DNA from: Fen-1364 sp049515135
GTDB taxonomy: Bacteria > Spirochaetota > Spirochaetia > SZUA-6 > Fen-1364
Reading direction: 5' to 3'
NCBI GenBank assembly: GCA_049515135.1
Contig: JBEKUJ010000013.1
Location: 1-64,000, forward strand
Length of the DNA: 64,000 nt
Under the pieces are notes generated by a model. The model did no database searches, was not told where the DNA came from, and saw nothing but the letters and a program-made list of their open reading frames with translations. The first letter of the stretch is position 1. Every line of letters begins with the position of its first letter. Of the stretch, positions 17,315 through 26,982 are shown in pieces. The translations under genes were made by a program, and so were the position numbers.

Positions 17315-17343
17315 TTGACTTTGCCTATCCCCGTGGATAGCAT
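17315..17343 (+). promoter_or_regulatory. recD2 promoter
   Basis: TTGACT (17315-17320) and TAGCAT (17338-17343) with a 17-base spacer, 23 bases before the GTG at 17367. Best sigma70-like match in this interval. Confidence 0.5.
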
Positions 17344-17366
17344 CGGCCCACGAAAGTCCGAGCCCC

Positions 17367-19574
17367 GTGATGAGACCGCAGCCTGACCTCTTCGATTCCT
17401 CCGATATCGTCACGCTTGAAGGAACGCTGCAGCGCGTGCGCTACGCAAGCGAGCAGGACGACTGGAGCGTTGTCGTCCTTGCTCTTGGCGGCACGGGCGG
17501 GGAAGTCACGGCCGTGGGCAATCTGGCCGGCGTCCAGCCGGGGGAAAGCCTTCAGCTTTCAGGCAGGTGGACGCAGCACGCGAAGTTCGGCAGACAGTTC
17601 AAGGTGGAATCGTTCACCGCGCTGCCTCCGGCTACCCCTGCCGGCATAGAGCGCCTCCTCGGCTCGGGTCTCATAGAGGGAATCGGCAAGGAGCTTGCCT
17701 CGCGCCTGGTTTCCCGGTTCGGCGCGCGGACCCTTGAGATCATCGAGAAGGAGCCCACGCGGCTTCGCGAGGTGGAGGGTGTGGGCCCTCATCGTGCCGA
17801 GCGTCTTGTCGAGGCCTGGGCCAGGCAACGCAACATCCGGGAGATCGTCTTTCTCCTGCAGTCCTGCGGCGTCTCCACCGGGCTTGCCATGCGGATTTTC
17901 AAGCAGTACGGCACGGGCGCCCACGAGATAGTGAAGCGAAACCCGTGGCGGCTCGCTGCGGAGATGCCCGGGGTCGGTTTCCGCACTGCAGATGCCATTG
18001 CGAAGAGCATGGGAGTCCCTTCGGACTCGCCGCAGAGAATCGAGGCCGGCGTTCTGTTCACCCTGGAGGAGCGCGCGGAGGAAGGCGACGTGATGGCGCC
18101 CCGGGAGCGCATCGTCCGGGAAAGCGCGCAGGCCCTTTCGATTGATCCCGCCGCGGTTGCGGATGCAGTGGCATCGCTTGTGCGCCGCGGCGCGGTTGCC
18201 GAGGATGCCGCGGGTGAAATCCTGCTCGGACTGCCCCGGCTGGTGCGGGCCGAGCAGGATGCCGCGCAAGCCCTTGCGGCCCTCCTCTCCGCGCAACCGG
18301 CCGCGCGGGCGGACAACGGGGAACCCGAAAAGGAGATCGCCGCCTTCGAGACAAGCGCCGGCATCAACCTTTCCCCGGCTCAGCAGGACGCCGTTCTGAA
18401 AGCCACGCGGGACAAGCTGCTGGTCATCACCGGTGGGCCCGGGACAGGGAAGACCACGCTGGTCACTGCCATCATCCGCGTCCTGGAGACGCGCGGGTCG
18501 CGGGTCTCCCTGTGCGCGCCCACGGGACGAGCGGCAAAGCGCATGTCGGAAGCGACAGGCCGCGAGGCGCGGACCATCCACCGGCTGCTCGAGTACAGCC
18601 CCCAACAGGGGCGGTTCCTCCGCACGAAAGAGAATCCGCTTGCCTGTGATACGCTCATTGTTGATGAGACCTCGATGATCGACGTCCCCCTGTTCAGCCG
18701 GCTGCTCGATGCTGTGCGCCCGAGCTCTTCCCTGATCCTTGTCGGGGATGCAGACCAGCTCCCTTCAGTTGGACCGGGAAATGTCCTTGCAGATCTCATC
18801 CGCTCGACCGTGGTCCCCGTTGCCCGGCTCAGCGATATATTCCGCCAGGCCCGGGCCAGCGCAATCGTTGTCAACGCGCACCGCATCAATGAGGGTCTCA
18901 TGCCAGCAGCGCCGGCGGAGGATGCGGGTACGGACTTCTTCTTCATCGAGCGCTCGGAGCCGACGGCCATTGTGCAGACCGTCCGGGAGCTCCTGTCCGT
19001 GCGCATCCCGCGCCGCTTCGGCCTTGACCCGCGGCGGGATGTCCAGGTCCTCACGCCCATGCGAAAAGGGCCGCTGGGCACGGGCAGCTTGAACAGGGAG
19101 CTGCAGGCGCTGCTGAACCCCGTGGGACAATCGATTGTCAGAGGGGCCGCGGAGTTCCGCGCCGGGGACAGGGTGATGCAGACCTCGAACAACTACGATC
19201 TGGGTGTGTTCAACGGCGACATCGGGACCGTGGAGGAAGTGTACCCCGAGCAGAAAGCCCTCAGCGCGCTTTTCGACGAGCGCAGGGTCCGCTACGAGTG
19301 GAGCAGCATGGACGAGCTGGAGCCCGCGTACGCCTGCTCCATCCACAAGTCGCAGGGGAACGAGTTCCCCGGCGTCGTGATCGTCCTGCATACGCAGCAT
19401 TTCCTCCTGCTCAAGCGCAACCTTCTCTATACCGCCGTCACCCGTGGGAAGCGGCTTGCCGTCATTGTGGGAAGCAGGAAGGCCCTTGCGATAGCCGTGA
19501 AGAACACCGGCTCCGCCGAGCGATGCACCCGGCTGGCAGAGCGGCTGCGTCAGGCCGCAGCGAAGGCGCGCTGA
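17367..19574 (+). CDS. recD2: RecD2-type 5'-3' DNA helicase
   Basis: A 735-residue SF1B helicase of the RecD2 class, which works without RecBC. The N-terminal OB-like domain (about 15-95) is followed by helix-hairpin-helix repeats (IERLLGSGLIEGIGKELA, LREVEGVGPHRAERLVEAW). The Walker A motif is ITGGPGTGKTTLV, Walker B is LIVDETSMIDVPL, and motifs III-VI follow (LVGDADQLPSVGPG, YACSIHKSQGNEFP, LYTAVTRGKR). Expected to act in replication-associated repair and mismatch-linked recombination control. Start GTG 17367 or ATG 17370. Its stop shares one base with the ATG of the next gene. Confidence 0.94.
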   Translation: MMRPQPDLFDSSDIVTLEGTLQRVRYASEQDDWSVVVLALGGTGGEVTAVGNLAGVQPGESLQLSGRWTQHAKFGRQFKVESFTALPPATPAGIERLLGSGLIEGIGKELASRLVSRFGARTLEIIEKEPTRLREVEGVGPHRAERLVEAWARQRNIREIVFLLQSCGVSTGLAMRIFKQYGTGAHEIVKRNPWRLAAEMPGVGFRTADAIAKSMGVPSDSPQRIEAGVLFTLEERAEEGDVMAPRERIVRESAQALSIDPAAVADAVASLVRRGAVAEDAAGEILLGLPRLVRAEQDAAQALAALLSAQPAARADNGEPEKEIAAFETSAGINLSPAQQDAVLKATRDKLLVITGGPGTGKTTLVTAIIRVLETRGSRVSLCAPTGRAAKRMSEATGREARTIHRLLEYSPQQGRFLRTKENPLACDTLIVDETSMIDVPLFSRLLDAVRPSSSLILVGDADQLPSVGPGNVLADLIRSTVVPVARLSDIFRQARASAIVVNAHRINEGLMPAAPAEDAGTDFFFIERSEPTAIVQTVRELLSVRIPRRFGLDPRRDVQVLTPMRKGPLGTGSLNRELQALLNPVGQSIVRGAAEFRAGDRVMQTSNNYDLGVFNGDIGTVEEVYPEQKALSALFDERRVRYEWSSMDELEPAYACSIHKSQGNEFPGVVIVLHTQHFLLLKRNLLYTAVTRGKRLAVIVGSRKALAIAVKNTGSAERCTRLAERLRQAAAKAR

Positions 19575-22108
19575 TGGCTGCACGCCGGGCGCGGAAGGCC
19601 CTTCTTCTCACACTTGCCTGCGTTCTGATTGTCGGATGCGCCAGCGGCGCAGTCCCGCCGCAAATGTTGGCACCGCCCAGAATCATCCCGGTGCAGGGGA
19701 TTTCGGGTCCCGTGACGATCACTCTGGACCGTCACGGCATTCCCCACATCACGGCAGGCAGCGGAACTGATGCAGCGTTTGCCCTTGGATACATGCACGG
19801 CCGCGACAGGCGGTTCCAGATGGAGCTGTTGCGAATGGATGCCCTTGGAAGGCTCCGTGAGTTTCTGGGCTCCCGGGTTCCGGCCGCCGTGCAGCGCATC
19901 GAAATGTTCAGCAGGGCCCTCCAGTTTTCCGAGGAAGCAAAAGACATCATGGGCAGGCTTTCAGCGGAAGACCGGCGCGAGCTCGACGCATATGCGGATG
20001 GAGTGAACGCCGCAACTCTGAATGAGCCTCAGCCCTTCGAGTTCCACCTGCTGGATTACACGCCGGAAGCGTGGACCGCTGCGGATTCCCTTTCCATCCT
20101 GGAGGCAATCTCATTCGGCTTCTGCAAGGACTGGGAACAGGAGCTGGTCCGGCTGGAGATCGTCGTCTACCAGCTGCGCCACGGCTTCACTATCGATCAT
20201 GCGCTCGGCATCTGGCCTCCCCGTCTCGATTTTCCGCCGCATCTCATCGGCGTGAAGCCTGAAAAGGACCCGTTCGCCTCGATACCGCCAATGGCCCCCG
20301 AGCTCGCCTCCTACCTCCAGTATGACCTGACTGCGGGGCCGCCGCGCATTTCGCCTTTTTCCGCTGCCGCTCATTCCGTCGCTGTGCTCGATCCCTTGTC
20401 CACGGCGCTTGACCTGCAGTTCCTCAGCAACAACTGGGCGGTGGATGGAAAGTGGACTGCAACAGGGAAGAGCGCGTTCGCAATGGATCCGCACATGCCT
20501 TCCTCCCTTCCACCGCTGCCTTACATTGCGGCAGTGGAAGTCGATTCCCGCACCGAGGGTTCCTACCGGGTGTTTGGGGCGAGCTTCCCGGGAATGCCCG
20601 CCTTGCCCTTTGGCACAAACGGAAGCGTGGCCTGGGGGCCGACGTCCAACTGGGCTGACGTGACAGATCTGTTCGTGGAAAAGCCGGTCCCCGGCAGGCC
20701 TGGGTTTTACCAGACCGAAAATGGCGACAGTCCTTTCAAGGTCAGAACGGAGACATTCCTGGTCCGGCATGGACGGCTGTTCACTGAAGAGAAACGGACC
20801 GTGCGCAGCACGCGCCATGGAGTCCTGGTCAATGACTTCGTAGACAGGCTGCCCAGGAGCTTCCCGCTGGTTGCCCTGGCCCGCGCGCCCACGCTTGGCA
20901 GCTCGTCTCTTCGAAGCATGCGACTGCTCTACCGGGCCGCCACCGTGGATGAGGCGCGGGCAGCGCTGGAAGGCTTTACCGCGATGGTGGGGAATTGGGT
21001 CCTGGCGGATTCCCAGGGAAACATCGGGTACACCTCTCCGGTGAACCTGCCGCTGAGGAGAAACTCACTGGGGACCGTGCCGGTGCCCGGATGGAACGGC
21101 AAATACGAATGGGACGGATTTGTCCCGGCAGCCAACCTTCCCCGCTTGGAGGATCCTCCGCAGGGGTTCATCGCCACCGCCAACAACCAGGTTGTGCAGC
21201 CCGAGTCCACGGGCTATCCCATCAACTTCGAAGGGGACGTCGCCTTCCGTGTCCAGCGCATCATTTCCCGGTTGAGCCTGGGGAGGTCGGGATCGGCAAT
21301 CGCCGCCCAGATGAGCGTGCTCCAGACCGACGGGCAGGACGCGAGCTTCGAAGCAATGATGGCTCTTGTGCAGCAGGGCCTTGCGCCGCTGGCAGGGGCG
21401 CAGGACCAGGATGCCCTCCTGTCGTCGGCTGCCCGGGTGCTCCTTGACTGGGATGGGAGAACGGACCCTGACTCACCCGCCCCAACGCTGTACCAGTCGC
21501 TGCTCACATCCCTGATGACGCTGCTACTCAAAGAGGAGATGAGCCCGGCGACGCTCAATTTCCTGCTTTTCTATTTCAACTCCGACCCGCTTCTGTTCGG
21601 AATGCTTGCCGACCGCTCGAATCCAGCATGGACGGACAGGGGCACCCGGCACGGAGAACAGCCTGCGGATGTCGTTGCTCATGCATTCAGGCTGAGCGTG
21701 ACTGCGCTGGAGAAAAGGTATGGCAGCCGGGTCAGCGCCTGGACGTGGCGCAGGGCCGCGCCAGTCACCCTTGCCCACCCCCTGGGCGGCATTCCGGGCT
21801 TTCGCTGGACGAACAGAGGCGGAATTCCGCCTCGGGGCACCGCAACCTCGCTATGGATGCATAGGTACGATCGCAAGGACCCGGCACGGTTTCCCGTTCT
21901 CTATGGCCCTGGACTCAGGCTCATTGTGGACTTCAACGACCTCCCGGGATCGCTGATCTCGATCCCGGGGGGCGAGTCCGGGAGGCCCAACAGCCGCCAT
22001 TACGCGGACTTCCTCCCGCTCTTCGAGAAAGGCGAGGGAGTGGGTCTTGAGATGGAGCCTGCCGCCGTGGCTGCGGACGCCGAGGAGCAGCTGGTCCTTA
22101 CCCCCTAG
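19574..22108 (+). CDS. Penicillin acylase-family amidase, predicted lipoprotein
   Basis: An 844-residue Ntn-hydrolase precursor. The signal sequence ends LIVGC (Cys22), a type II lipobox. The alpha-chain region has DRHGIPHITAGS and GYMHGRDRRFQMELLR. The self-cleavage site is FLSNNWAVDG, so Ser285 would become the N-terminal nucleophile of the beta chain. Known members hydrolyse beta-lactam side chains or N-acyl-homoserine lactones; substrate here is unknown. The ATG overlaps the recD2 stop by one base (TGATG), giving coupling to a helicase gene with no obvious functional link. Confidence 0.9.
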   Translation: MAARRARKALLLTLACVLIVGCASGAVPPQMLAPPRIIPVQGISGPVTITLDRHGIPHITAGSGTDAAFALGYMHGRDRRFQMELLRMDALGRLREFLGSRVPAAVQRIEMFSRALQFSEEAKDIMGRLSAEDRRELDAYADGVNAATLNEPQPFEFHLLDYTPEAWTAADSLSILEAISFGFCKDWEQELVRLEIVVYQLRHGFTIDHALGIWPPRLDFPPHLIGVKPEKDPFASIPPMAPELASYLQYDLTAGPPRISPFSAAAHSVAVLDPLSTALDLQFLSNNWAVDGKWTATGKSAFAMDPHMPSSLPPLPYIAAVEVDSRTEGSYRVFGASFPGMPALPFGTNGSVAWGPTSNWADVTDLFVEKPVPGRPGFYQTENGDSPFKVRTETFLVRHGRLFTEEKRTVRSTRHGVLVNDFVDRLPRSFPLVALARAPTLGSSSLRSMRLLYRAATVDEARAALEGFTAMVGNWVLADSQGNIGYTSPVNLPLRRNSLGTVPVPGWNGKYEWDGFVPAANLPRLEDPPQGFIATANNQVVQPESTGYPINFEGDVAFRVQRIISRLSLGRSGSAIAAQMSVLQTDGQDASFEAMMALVQQGLAPLAGAQDQDALLSSAARVLLDWDGRTDPDSPAPTLYQSLLTSLMTLLLKEEMSPATLNFLLFYFNSDPLLFGMLADRSNPAWTDRGTRHGEQPADVVAHAFRLSVTALEKRYGSRVSAWTWRRAAPVTLAHPLGGIPGFRWTNRGGIPPRGTATSLWMHRYDRKDPARFPVLYGPGLRLIVDFNDLPGSLISIPGGESGRPNSRHYADFLPLFEKGEGVGLEMEPAAVAADAEEQLVLTP

Positions 22109-22126
22109 CGGAGGCGGAAGGCACGG

Positions 22127-23941
22127 CTATCCGTAGAGCGGTCCGAGCGCGGCACAGGCGCGGTAGTCCGCCCCTTCGGACTCCGCATCACCGAAGCTCG
22201 CCCAGTACTTTGGCCTGAAAACCATCTCCGGCGGAACGTTGTGCATTGCCACGGGGATGCGAAGGATGGATGCAAGTGTGAGCAGGTCCCCGCCCACGTG
22301 CCCGTAGCAGATTGCGCCGTGGTTTGCTCCCCAGTTGTTCATCACTGAATAGACGTCCCGGAAAGCTCCATGCCCGTTCGTGCGGGGGACGAACCACGTG
22401 GTCGGCCATGTGGGGTCCGTGCGCCGCTCCAGCGTGCGGGCGACATCGGCAGGAAGGTCGATGGTAGCTCCCTCGGTAACCTGCAGCACGGGACCGAGTC
22501 CCGCCACGATGTTGAGCCTGCACATCGTGACAGGCATGCCGCCGCGAGTCTCGAACTCCGAGGAGTACCCGCCCCCGCGGAAATACCCGAGGCTCGACGT
22601 GCAGAAATGCGTGGCATCGAGGCACGCGCCGGCCTCATCAGCCGTGACCTCCCACCAGGGTTTGATCACGGGCTTCCCGTCCCTGCTCTGTCGGCCGGTC
22701 CCGTCCAAGCACGTCGAGCCGGAATTGATAAGGTGGATGAATCCGCCTTCCGCATCACCGGTGACTTTCTTCCCTGTCACTCTCCTGACCGCGTCCGGGC
22801 TCCAGTACGAGCGCACATCGGAAAAGATCTGCGCGGTGCCCGTGAGCATGTGCCCGAAAAGCATCGAGATCCCGTTGCAGTAATCATTCTCCGTGGCGCA
22901 GACAAAGGGCTGCCGGATACCGTTCCAGTCGAAGGAAGTGTTCAGCATTGTCTCCATGAAGTCGCCGTTGGGGAAATGATCCGTCCACTGGCGCTGGCCC
23001 TGGAAACCTGAAGCGATGGCGTTGTGCCCAAGCGCTTCTTCCCCGTAGCCGAGCTCCGCAAGGCGCGGGTTGCCCACCATGAGGTCCCGGCCGATCAGCG
23101 CCATCTTGACCACGAACTCCCAATCCGCGTCCTTCTGAGCGCGCGAGCGCTGCGCCTTGGACGGGTTGAGGTCCGGGCCCTCCTGGCAGTTCTGCTTCAC
23201 CCAGGCCAGCGCTCGTGTGTACTCATCGGGATCATAGATCTTCTCATCGATGCGTCGCGCGAACTCCGACATGTCGACCATCTCATACCGCATCCCCAGC
23301 CAGCTCTCAAGGAACCGCGGGTCGACGATGGAGCCCGCAATGCCCATGGAGACGGCGCCCATGGCAAGATAGGCGGTCCCCCTCATGGCAGCGGCAGCAA
23401 TGCCGGCGCGCGCAAACTGAAGGATCTTTTCCTGGACATCGGCGGGGACGCTTGTGTCCCCGGCGTCCTGAACATCGTGACCATAGATCCCGAAGGCTGG
23501 AAGACCCTTCTGGGCGTGCGCAGCAAGCACCGCGGCCAGGTAGACCGCGCCGGGGCGCTCGGTCCCATTGAATCCCCAGACAGCCTTGGGCATGGAAGGG
23601 TCCATGTCCATTGTCTCGGCACCGTAGCACCAGCAGGGAGTGACCGTGACAGAAACGCCGACACCTTCCCTGCGGAACTTCTCCGCGGCCCGGGCAGCCT
23701 CGGCAAAACCGCCGATGCAGGTGTCCGCGATCACGCACTCCACAGGCAGACCGCAGGGATGACGGATGCTCCCGGTAATGAGATCCGCCACCGCCTTGGC
23801 CATGGCCATTGTCTGGCCTTCCAGAGACTCCCTGACGCCCCGCCTGCGGCCGTCAATTGCCGGCCTGACGCCGATCTTGGGAAGGCTGGACTGAAGACGG
23901 TTTGTGGGCGTGAGGGTTTTCATCCCTGTTGTGTTTGCCAT
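22127..23941 (-). CDS. fucI: L-fucose isomerase
   Basis: A 604-residue ketol isomerase interconverting L-fucose and L-fuculose (and D-arabinose). The Mn2+ site block ATENDYCNGISMLFGHMLTG holds the catalytic Glu, and the following IFSDVRSYWSPDAV supplies the metal-binding Asp, matching E. coli FucI. The C-terminus has NNWGANHGAICYGHVGGDLLTLASILRIPV with the third metal ligand His. AGGAGG precedes ATG 23941. It lies 47 bases downstream of a zinc-type dehydrogenase, probably in one operon. No fuculokinase or aldolase is in view, so the downstream route is unclear. Confidence 0.94.
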   Translation of the reverse strand: MANTTGMKTLTPTNRLQSSLPKIGVRPAIDGRRRGVRESLEGQTMAMAKAVADLITGSIRHPCGLPVECVIADTCIGGFAEAARAAEKFRREGVGVSVTVTPCWCYGAETMDMDPSMPKAVWGFNGTERPGAVYLAAVLAAHAQKGLPAFGIYGHDVQDAGDTSVPADVQEKILQFARAGIAAAAMRGTAYLAMGAVSMGIAGSIVDPRFLESWLGMRYEMVDMSEFARRIDEKIYDPDEYTRALAWVKQNCQEGPDLNPSKAQRSRAQKDADWEFVVKMALIGRDLMVGNPRLAELGYGEEALGHNAIASGFQGQRQWTDHFPNGDFMETMLNTSFDWNGIRQPFVCATENDYCNGISMLFGHMLTGTAQIFSDVRSYWSPDAVRRVTGKKVTGDAEGGFIHLINSGSTCLDGTGRQSRDGKPVIKPWWEVTADEAGACLDATHFCTSSLGYFRGGGYSSEFETRGGMPVTMCRLNIVAGLGPVLQVTEGATIDLPADVARTLERRTDPTWPTTWFVPRTNGHGAFRDVYSVMNNWGANHGAICYGHVGGDLLTLASILRIPVAMHNVPPEMVFRPKYWASFGDAESEGADYRACAALGPLYG

Positions 23942-23988
23942 TGTGGGACCTCCTCTGTGCTCGACCGGCATCCCGCGCGGGCTCGGTC

Positions 23989-25674
23989 CTAGAAATATCT
24001 GCTCTTGAGGAAAGCCGCCTCAGCTGCCCGGGTCCAGTATTGCCCGTCCAGCAGGTTGGAGGCGACCTCGGGCAGATCGCGCGCCAGCTCCTTCAGAGAC
24101 TTGAGGCCGATCCCGTGGGCAAATGGAAAGATGACGACCTTGCCTGTATACGTGTTGTCTATCAGCGCCTTCAAGCCCTTGGAAGCGGAGTTCATGTCGC
24201 CCACGGCGGCAAGCGAATACGAGGTGGAGAGCCTTCCGGATTCAGTCAGGGCCAGAGTGGCCTTCATGGCTGCAAGCGGCGAGCCGGAAGACCCGGTCAC
24301 GCGGACCCTGTTCCGCACCACCGCTCCCAGGGGCAGGTCGGTGACCGTGCCCACTTTCACCCCGGCAAAGATGTTGAGAACGCCGTCCGGCGCCAGGTAG
24401 TGAGATGCCTGGCTGATGATCGCGGAAACGGGGACCAGAACGACCACATCGTCGAACGCTCCGCCGAACTTCTCGTTCAGGAACGTATCAAGCTCGTCCG
24501 CCGGCAGGTCCTTCGGGTTCTCGAATGTCAGGGAGACCTTGCGTTGCCGGCTCGAGCTGAGCAGGGATATGAGGTGTTTGAGCGAGGCGAGCCTCTCGTC
24601 GGACAGGTCGGTGACGAGAATGGTCTCGGGCCCTTCCTCATCCATGATCGCCTTGATCACGTGCATCTGCCCCATGGGCCCGGCGCCGCCGACGAACCAC
24701 GTTTTGCCTCCCCGGCGAAGCCGCTCGCGGGCGTTGGCCCGATAGCTGGCGGCGACATCGCCATCCAGGGAGCCTACGAGCTCCATCCGCCGATAATGCA
24801 CTTTCCCCACGTCCACGGGCAGCTCCATGTCCGGCTCGGATGTGTGCACCCCGATGACGCCGTCTGCATCGATCTCGTTGACCAGGCGGTGGAAGCTCTC
24901 CCTGTCGGGAAGACCGGCGCACACGACCTCGCTGGGCACGGGCCGCTCCGCGCTCCCCTCCAGGTCCAGGGCGGCCCCGGTGCGCCGCGCAAGATCCGCG
25001 ACCGCGGCCGCGTTATCAGGAGTGAGCCCCTGGTGCGAGATCCTGGAGATCTTTTCAGCAGCCAGGCCGTCGAGCCTCAAAGGGATCTGCCCCTTCGCAA
25101 ACCCGACAAAAGAAAAGACCGCGTTCTCCCGCGGGCGCGTTCTGCGCGGAATCTGGTAGGAGGCAACCACGCACGTCCAGGGCTCAACCAGGGCCGCCTC
25201 CACGTACCCGGTTTCCTCCTTGACGGGCAGGAGATAGCATCCCTCATCCCCCTCGAGGATCTCCCTGCCGATGACCACGTACTGGGAGAGACCGCCGGGG
25301 ATTGCATAGCCGAATGCGACGCCCTTCCCCTTGTAGAAGATGTCTGCCTGGATGATGTAGCGGCTTCCCAGCCGGAACTTGCCTTTCCATGTCTCTCCCA
25401 CTCCGACGATTGTCATGGCCACCTCGTGCCCGGGGACGGTGGGGTTCTTTGCGAGGTCGCGTCCCTCGATGCGCGGGTGCGAGCTGCCTGATGTCAGGAG
25501 CTTGATGTCGGAAAAGCAGAGCCCAACCGCATCGATGCGGGCAATCAGGTTGTCTTCAGAGTATTTCGGGAATGAGACAGTGTCCGGCCTGCCCTTCACC
25601 CCGAGATTCTCCAGTCCCGAACCTTTCAGCTGCCAGGAGAGTATCTCCTGCGGCAAGTCTTCGAGCAGCTCCAT
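23989..25674 (-). CDS. Long zinc-type (MDR) sugar/alcohol dehydrogenase-like protein
   Basis: A 561-residue medium-chain dehydrogenase, far longer than the usual 350-410. The catalytic zinc site is suggested by VGLCFSDIKLL (Cys) and VPGHEVAM (His-Glu); the four-Cys structural zinc loop is absent. The nucleotide fold is GGAGPMGQMHVIKA (about 350). An inserted stretch of roughly 150 residues, including EKISRISHQGL and VVCAGLPDRESF, separates the two. This is reminiscent of sorbose-1-phosphate-reductase-like proteins. AAGGAG precedes ATG 25674. Pairing with fucI suggests sugar or polyol oxidation, by inference. Substrate unknown. Confidence 0.75.
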   Translation of the reverse strand: MELLEDLPQEILSWQLKGSGLENLGVKGRPDTVSFPKYSEDNLIARIDAVGLCFSDIKLLTSGSSHPRIEGRDLAKNPTVPGHEVAMTIVGVGETWKGKFRLGSRYIIQADIFYKGKGVAFGYAIPGGLSQYVVIGREILEGDEGCYLLPVKEETGYVEAALVEPWTCVVASYQIPRRTRPRENAVFSFVGFAKGQIPLRLDGLAAEKISRISHQGLTPDNAAAVADLARRTGAALDLEGSAERPVPSEVVCAGLPDRESFHRLVNEIDADGVIGVHTSEPDMELPVDVGKVHYRRMELVGSLDGDVAASYRANARERLRRGGKTWFVGGAGPMGQMHVIKAIMDEEGPETILVTDLSDERLASLKHLISLLSSSRQRKVSLTFENPKDLPADELDTFLNEKFGGAFDDVVVLVPVSAIISQASHYLAPDGVLNIFAGVKVGTVTDLPLGAVVRNRVRVTGSSGSPLAAMKATLALTESGRLSTSYSLAAVGDMNSASKGLKALIDNTYTGKVVIFPFAHGIGLKSLKELARDLPEVASNLLDGQYWTRAAEAAFLKSRYF

Positions 25675-25785
25675 ACTGTTCTCCTTGATGGCGAGCCTCA
25701 CCAACGGGCGCCGAACAGGGGGCGGCGGCGATCCGGCCCTCCACGATGATAGTATCACACGGGAATAGCAGAAGCAAGGCGACTC

Positions 25786-26982
25786 GTGCTACGCTCGGGG
25801 CAGGTGAAGCTCAAGGTCACGCCGACAGACTTCATTGTGGAGGAAGAGACCGACCTTCCCCTCTCCACGCGCGCCGCCCGGTACGCAGTCTTTCGGCTTT
25901 CCAAGAAGTCCTGGGACACGTTCGATCTCATCGACCTGCTTGCCCGCCGTCTGAGGGTGCGGCGGGAGGATATCAGCGTCGGCGGGATCAAGGACCGGCA
26001 CGGAAGCACCTCCCAGCTGGTGACTGTGACTGGTCTCGGCGGCAGGCCCGGGAACCTGAAGGACTCCAATTTCACGCTGCAGTTCGCAGGGTGGTCGGAG
26101 AAGCCGGTTTCCGCGCGCTCGGTGCGAGGCAACAGGTTCATCATCACGCTGCGCGACATTGGACCCGGTGAGGTGGACCGCTACCGGCGCGGCGCCGAGG
26201 CGGCGCGCAGCGGATTCCCCAACTACTTCGACGAGCAGCGCTTTGGCTCCGCCAGGCACGGGGCAGGCTTCATGGGAAAGGAGATCTGCCTGGGAAAAAG
26301 GGAGAACGCCCTTCGGCTGTATTTCACTCCGTCGAAGCACGATGACCAGAAGACGCGCAAGCTGAAAAAATGCGTGATCGAGAACTGGGGGAGCTGGCAG
26401 GCGTGCGCCGGGCTGGGATTCGGGGAGTACGGCCGCGTCCTGTCCTACCTCGAAGGCAGCAGCCGTGCGTATCACCAGGCCCTCGCAATGATCGACCGCC
26501 GATTCCTCCTGTTCGTCGTGAACGCCTACCAGTCCTTCCTTTTCAACGAGATCCTGACCCGCTGGATGCGCGCGCTTTCCGCGGCTGAGGGTTTCCCCCT
26601 GCATCCACTGCGCTACGCATTCGGAACGTATGAGTTTTTCGGCGCCCTCCCGCAGGAGGCGCTGCATCAGCTGGAGGCAACCATGCTCCCTGTCCCCGGA
26701 TATGACAGCGTTGTCACCGACGGAGAGGTGCGGCGCATACTCTCAGAGGTCCTTGCCGATGAGGGCATCCGCCTGGCAGACCTGCGCGTGCGGCAGATGC
26801 GCCGCATCGTGGTCCACGGCGTGCAGCGGCCTGCCCTCGTGATGCCTGAGGACCTCACGGCGTCCGCGGGAGCCGACGATGAGCTGTATCCCGGCAGGAA
26901 AAAGATGACCCTCGGATTCTTCCTGCCGCGCGGGAGCTATGCCACCATCCTGGTCAAGCGGATTGGGCTGGCAATCCCGTGA
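25786..26982 (+). CDS. truD: tRNA pseudouridine(13) synthase
   Basis: A 398-residue TruD-family enzyme that isomerises U13 of tRNA. It begins FIVEEETDLPLS, the family's RNA-binding strand, then gives the catalytic Asp in VGGIKDRHGSTSQLV. NYFDEQRFGSARHG and VNAYQSFLFNEIL are further hallmarks, and a TRUD insertion domain lies in the middle. Start GTG 25786 has AAGG upstream; GTG 25804 is possible. The 3' end overlaps a convergent unknown gene by 29 bases. Confidence 0.93.
   Translation: MLRSGQVKLKVTPTDFIVEEETDLPLSTRAARYAVFRLSKKSWDTFDLIDLLARRLRVRREDISVGGIKDRHGSTSQLVTVTGLGGRPGNLKDSNFTLQFAGWSEKPVSARSVRGNRFIITLRDIGPGEVDRYRRGAEAARSGFPNYFDEQRFGSARHGAGFMGKEICLGKRENALRLYFTPSKHDDQKTRKLKKCVIENWGSWQACAGLGFGEYGRVLSYLEGSSRAYHQALAMIDRRFLLFVVNAYQSFLFNEILTRWMRALSAAEGFPLHPLRYAFGTYEFFGALPQEALHQLEATMLPVPGYDSVVTDGEVRRILSEVLADEGIRLADLRVRQMRRIVVHGVQRPALVMPEDLTASAGADDELYPGRKKMTLGFFLPRGSYATILVKRIGLAIP

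Noticed and set aside
23929..25491. A 520-codon plus-strand open frame opposite fucI and the dehydrogenase
   Set aside because: Antisense shadow of two strong genes in GC-rich DNA; its translation shows no family motif and spans the gap between them.
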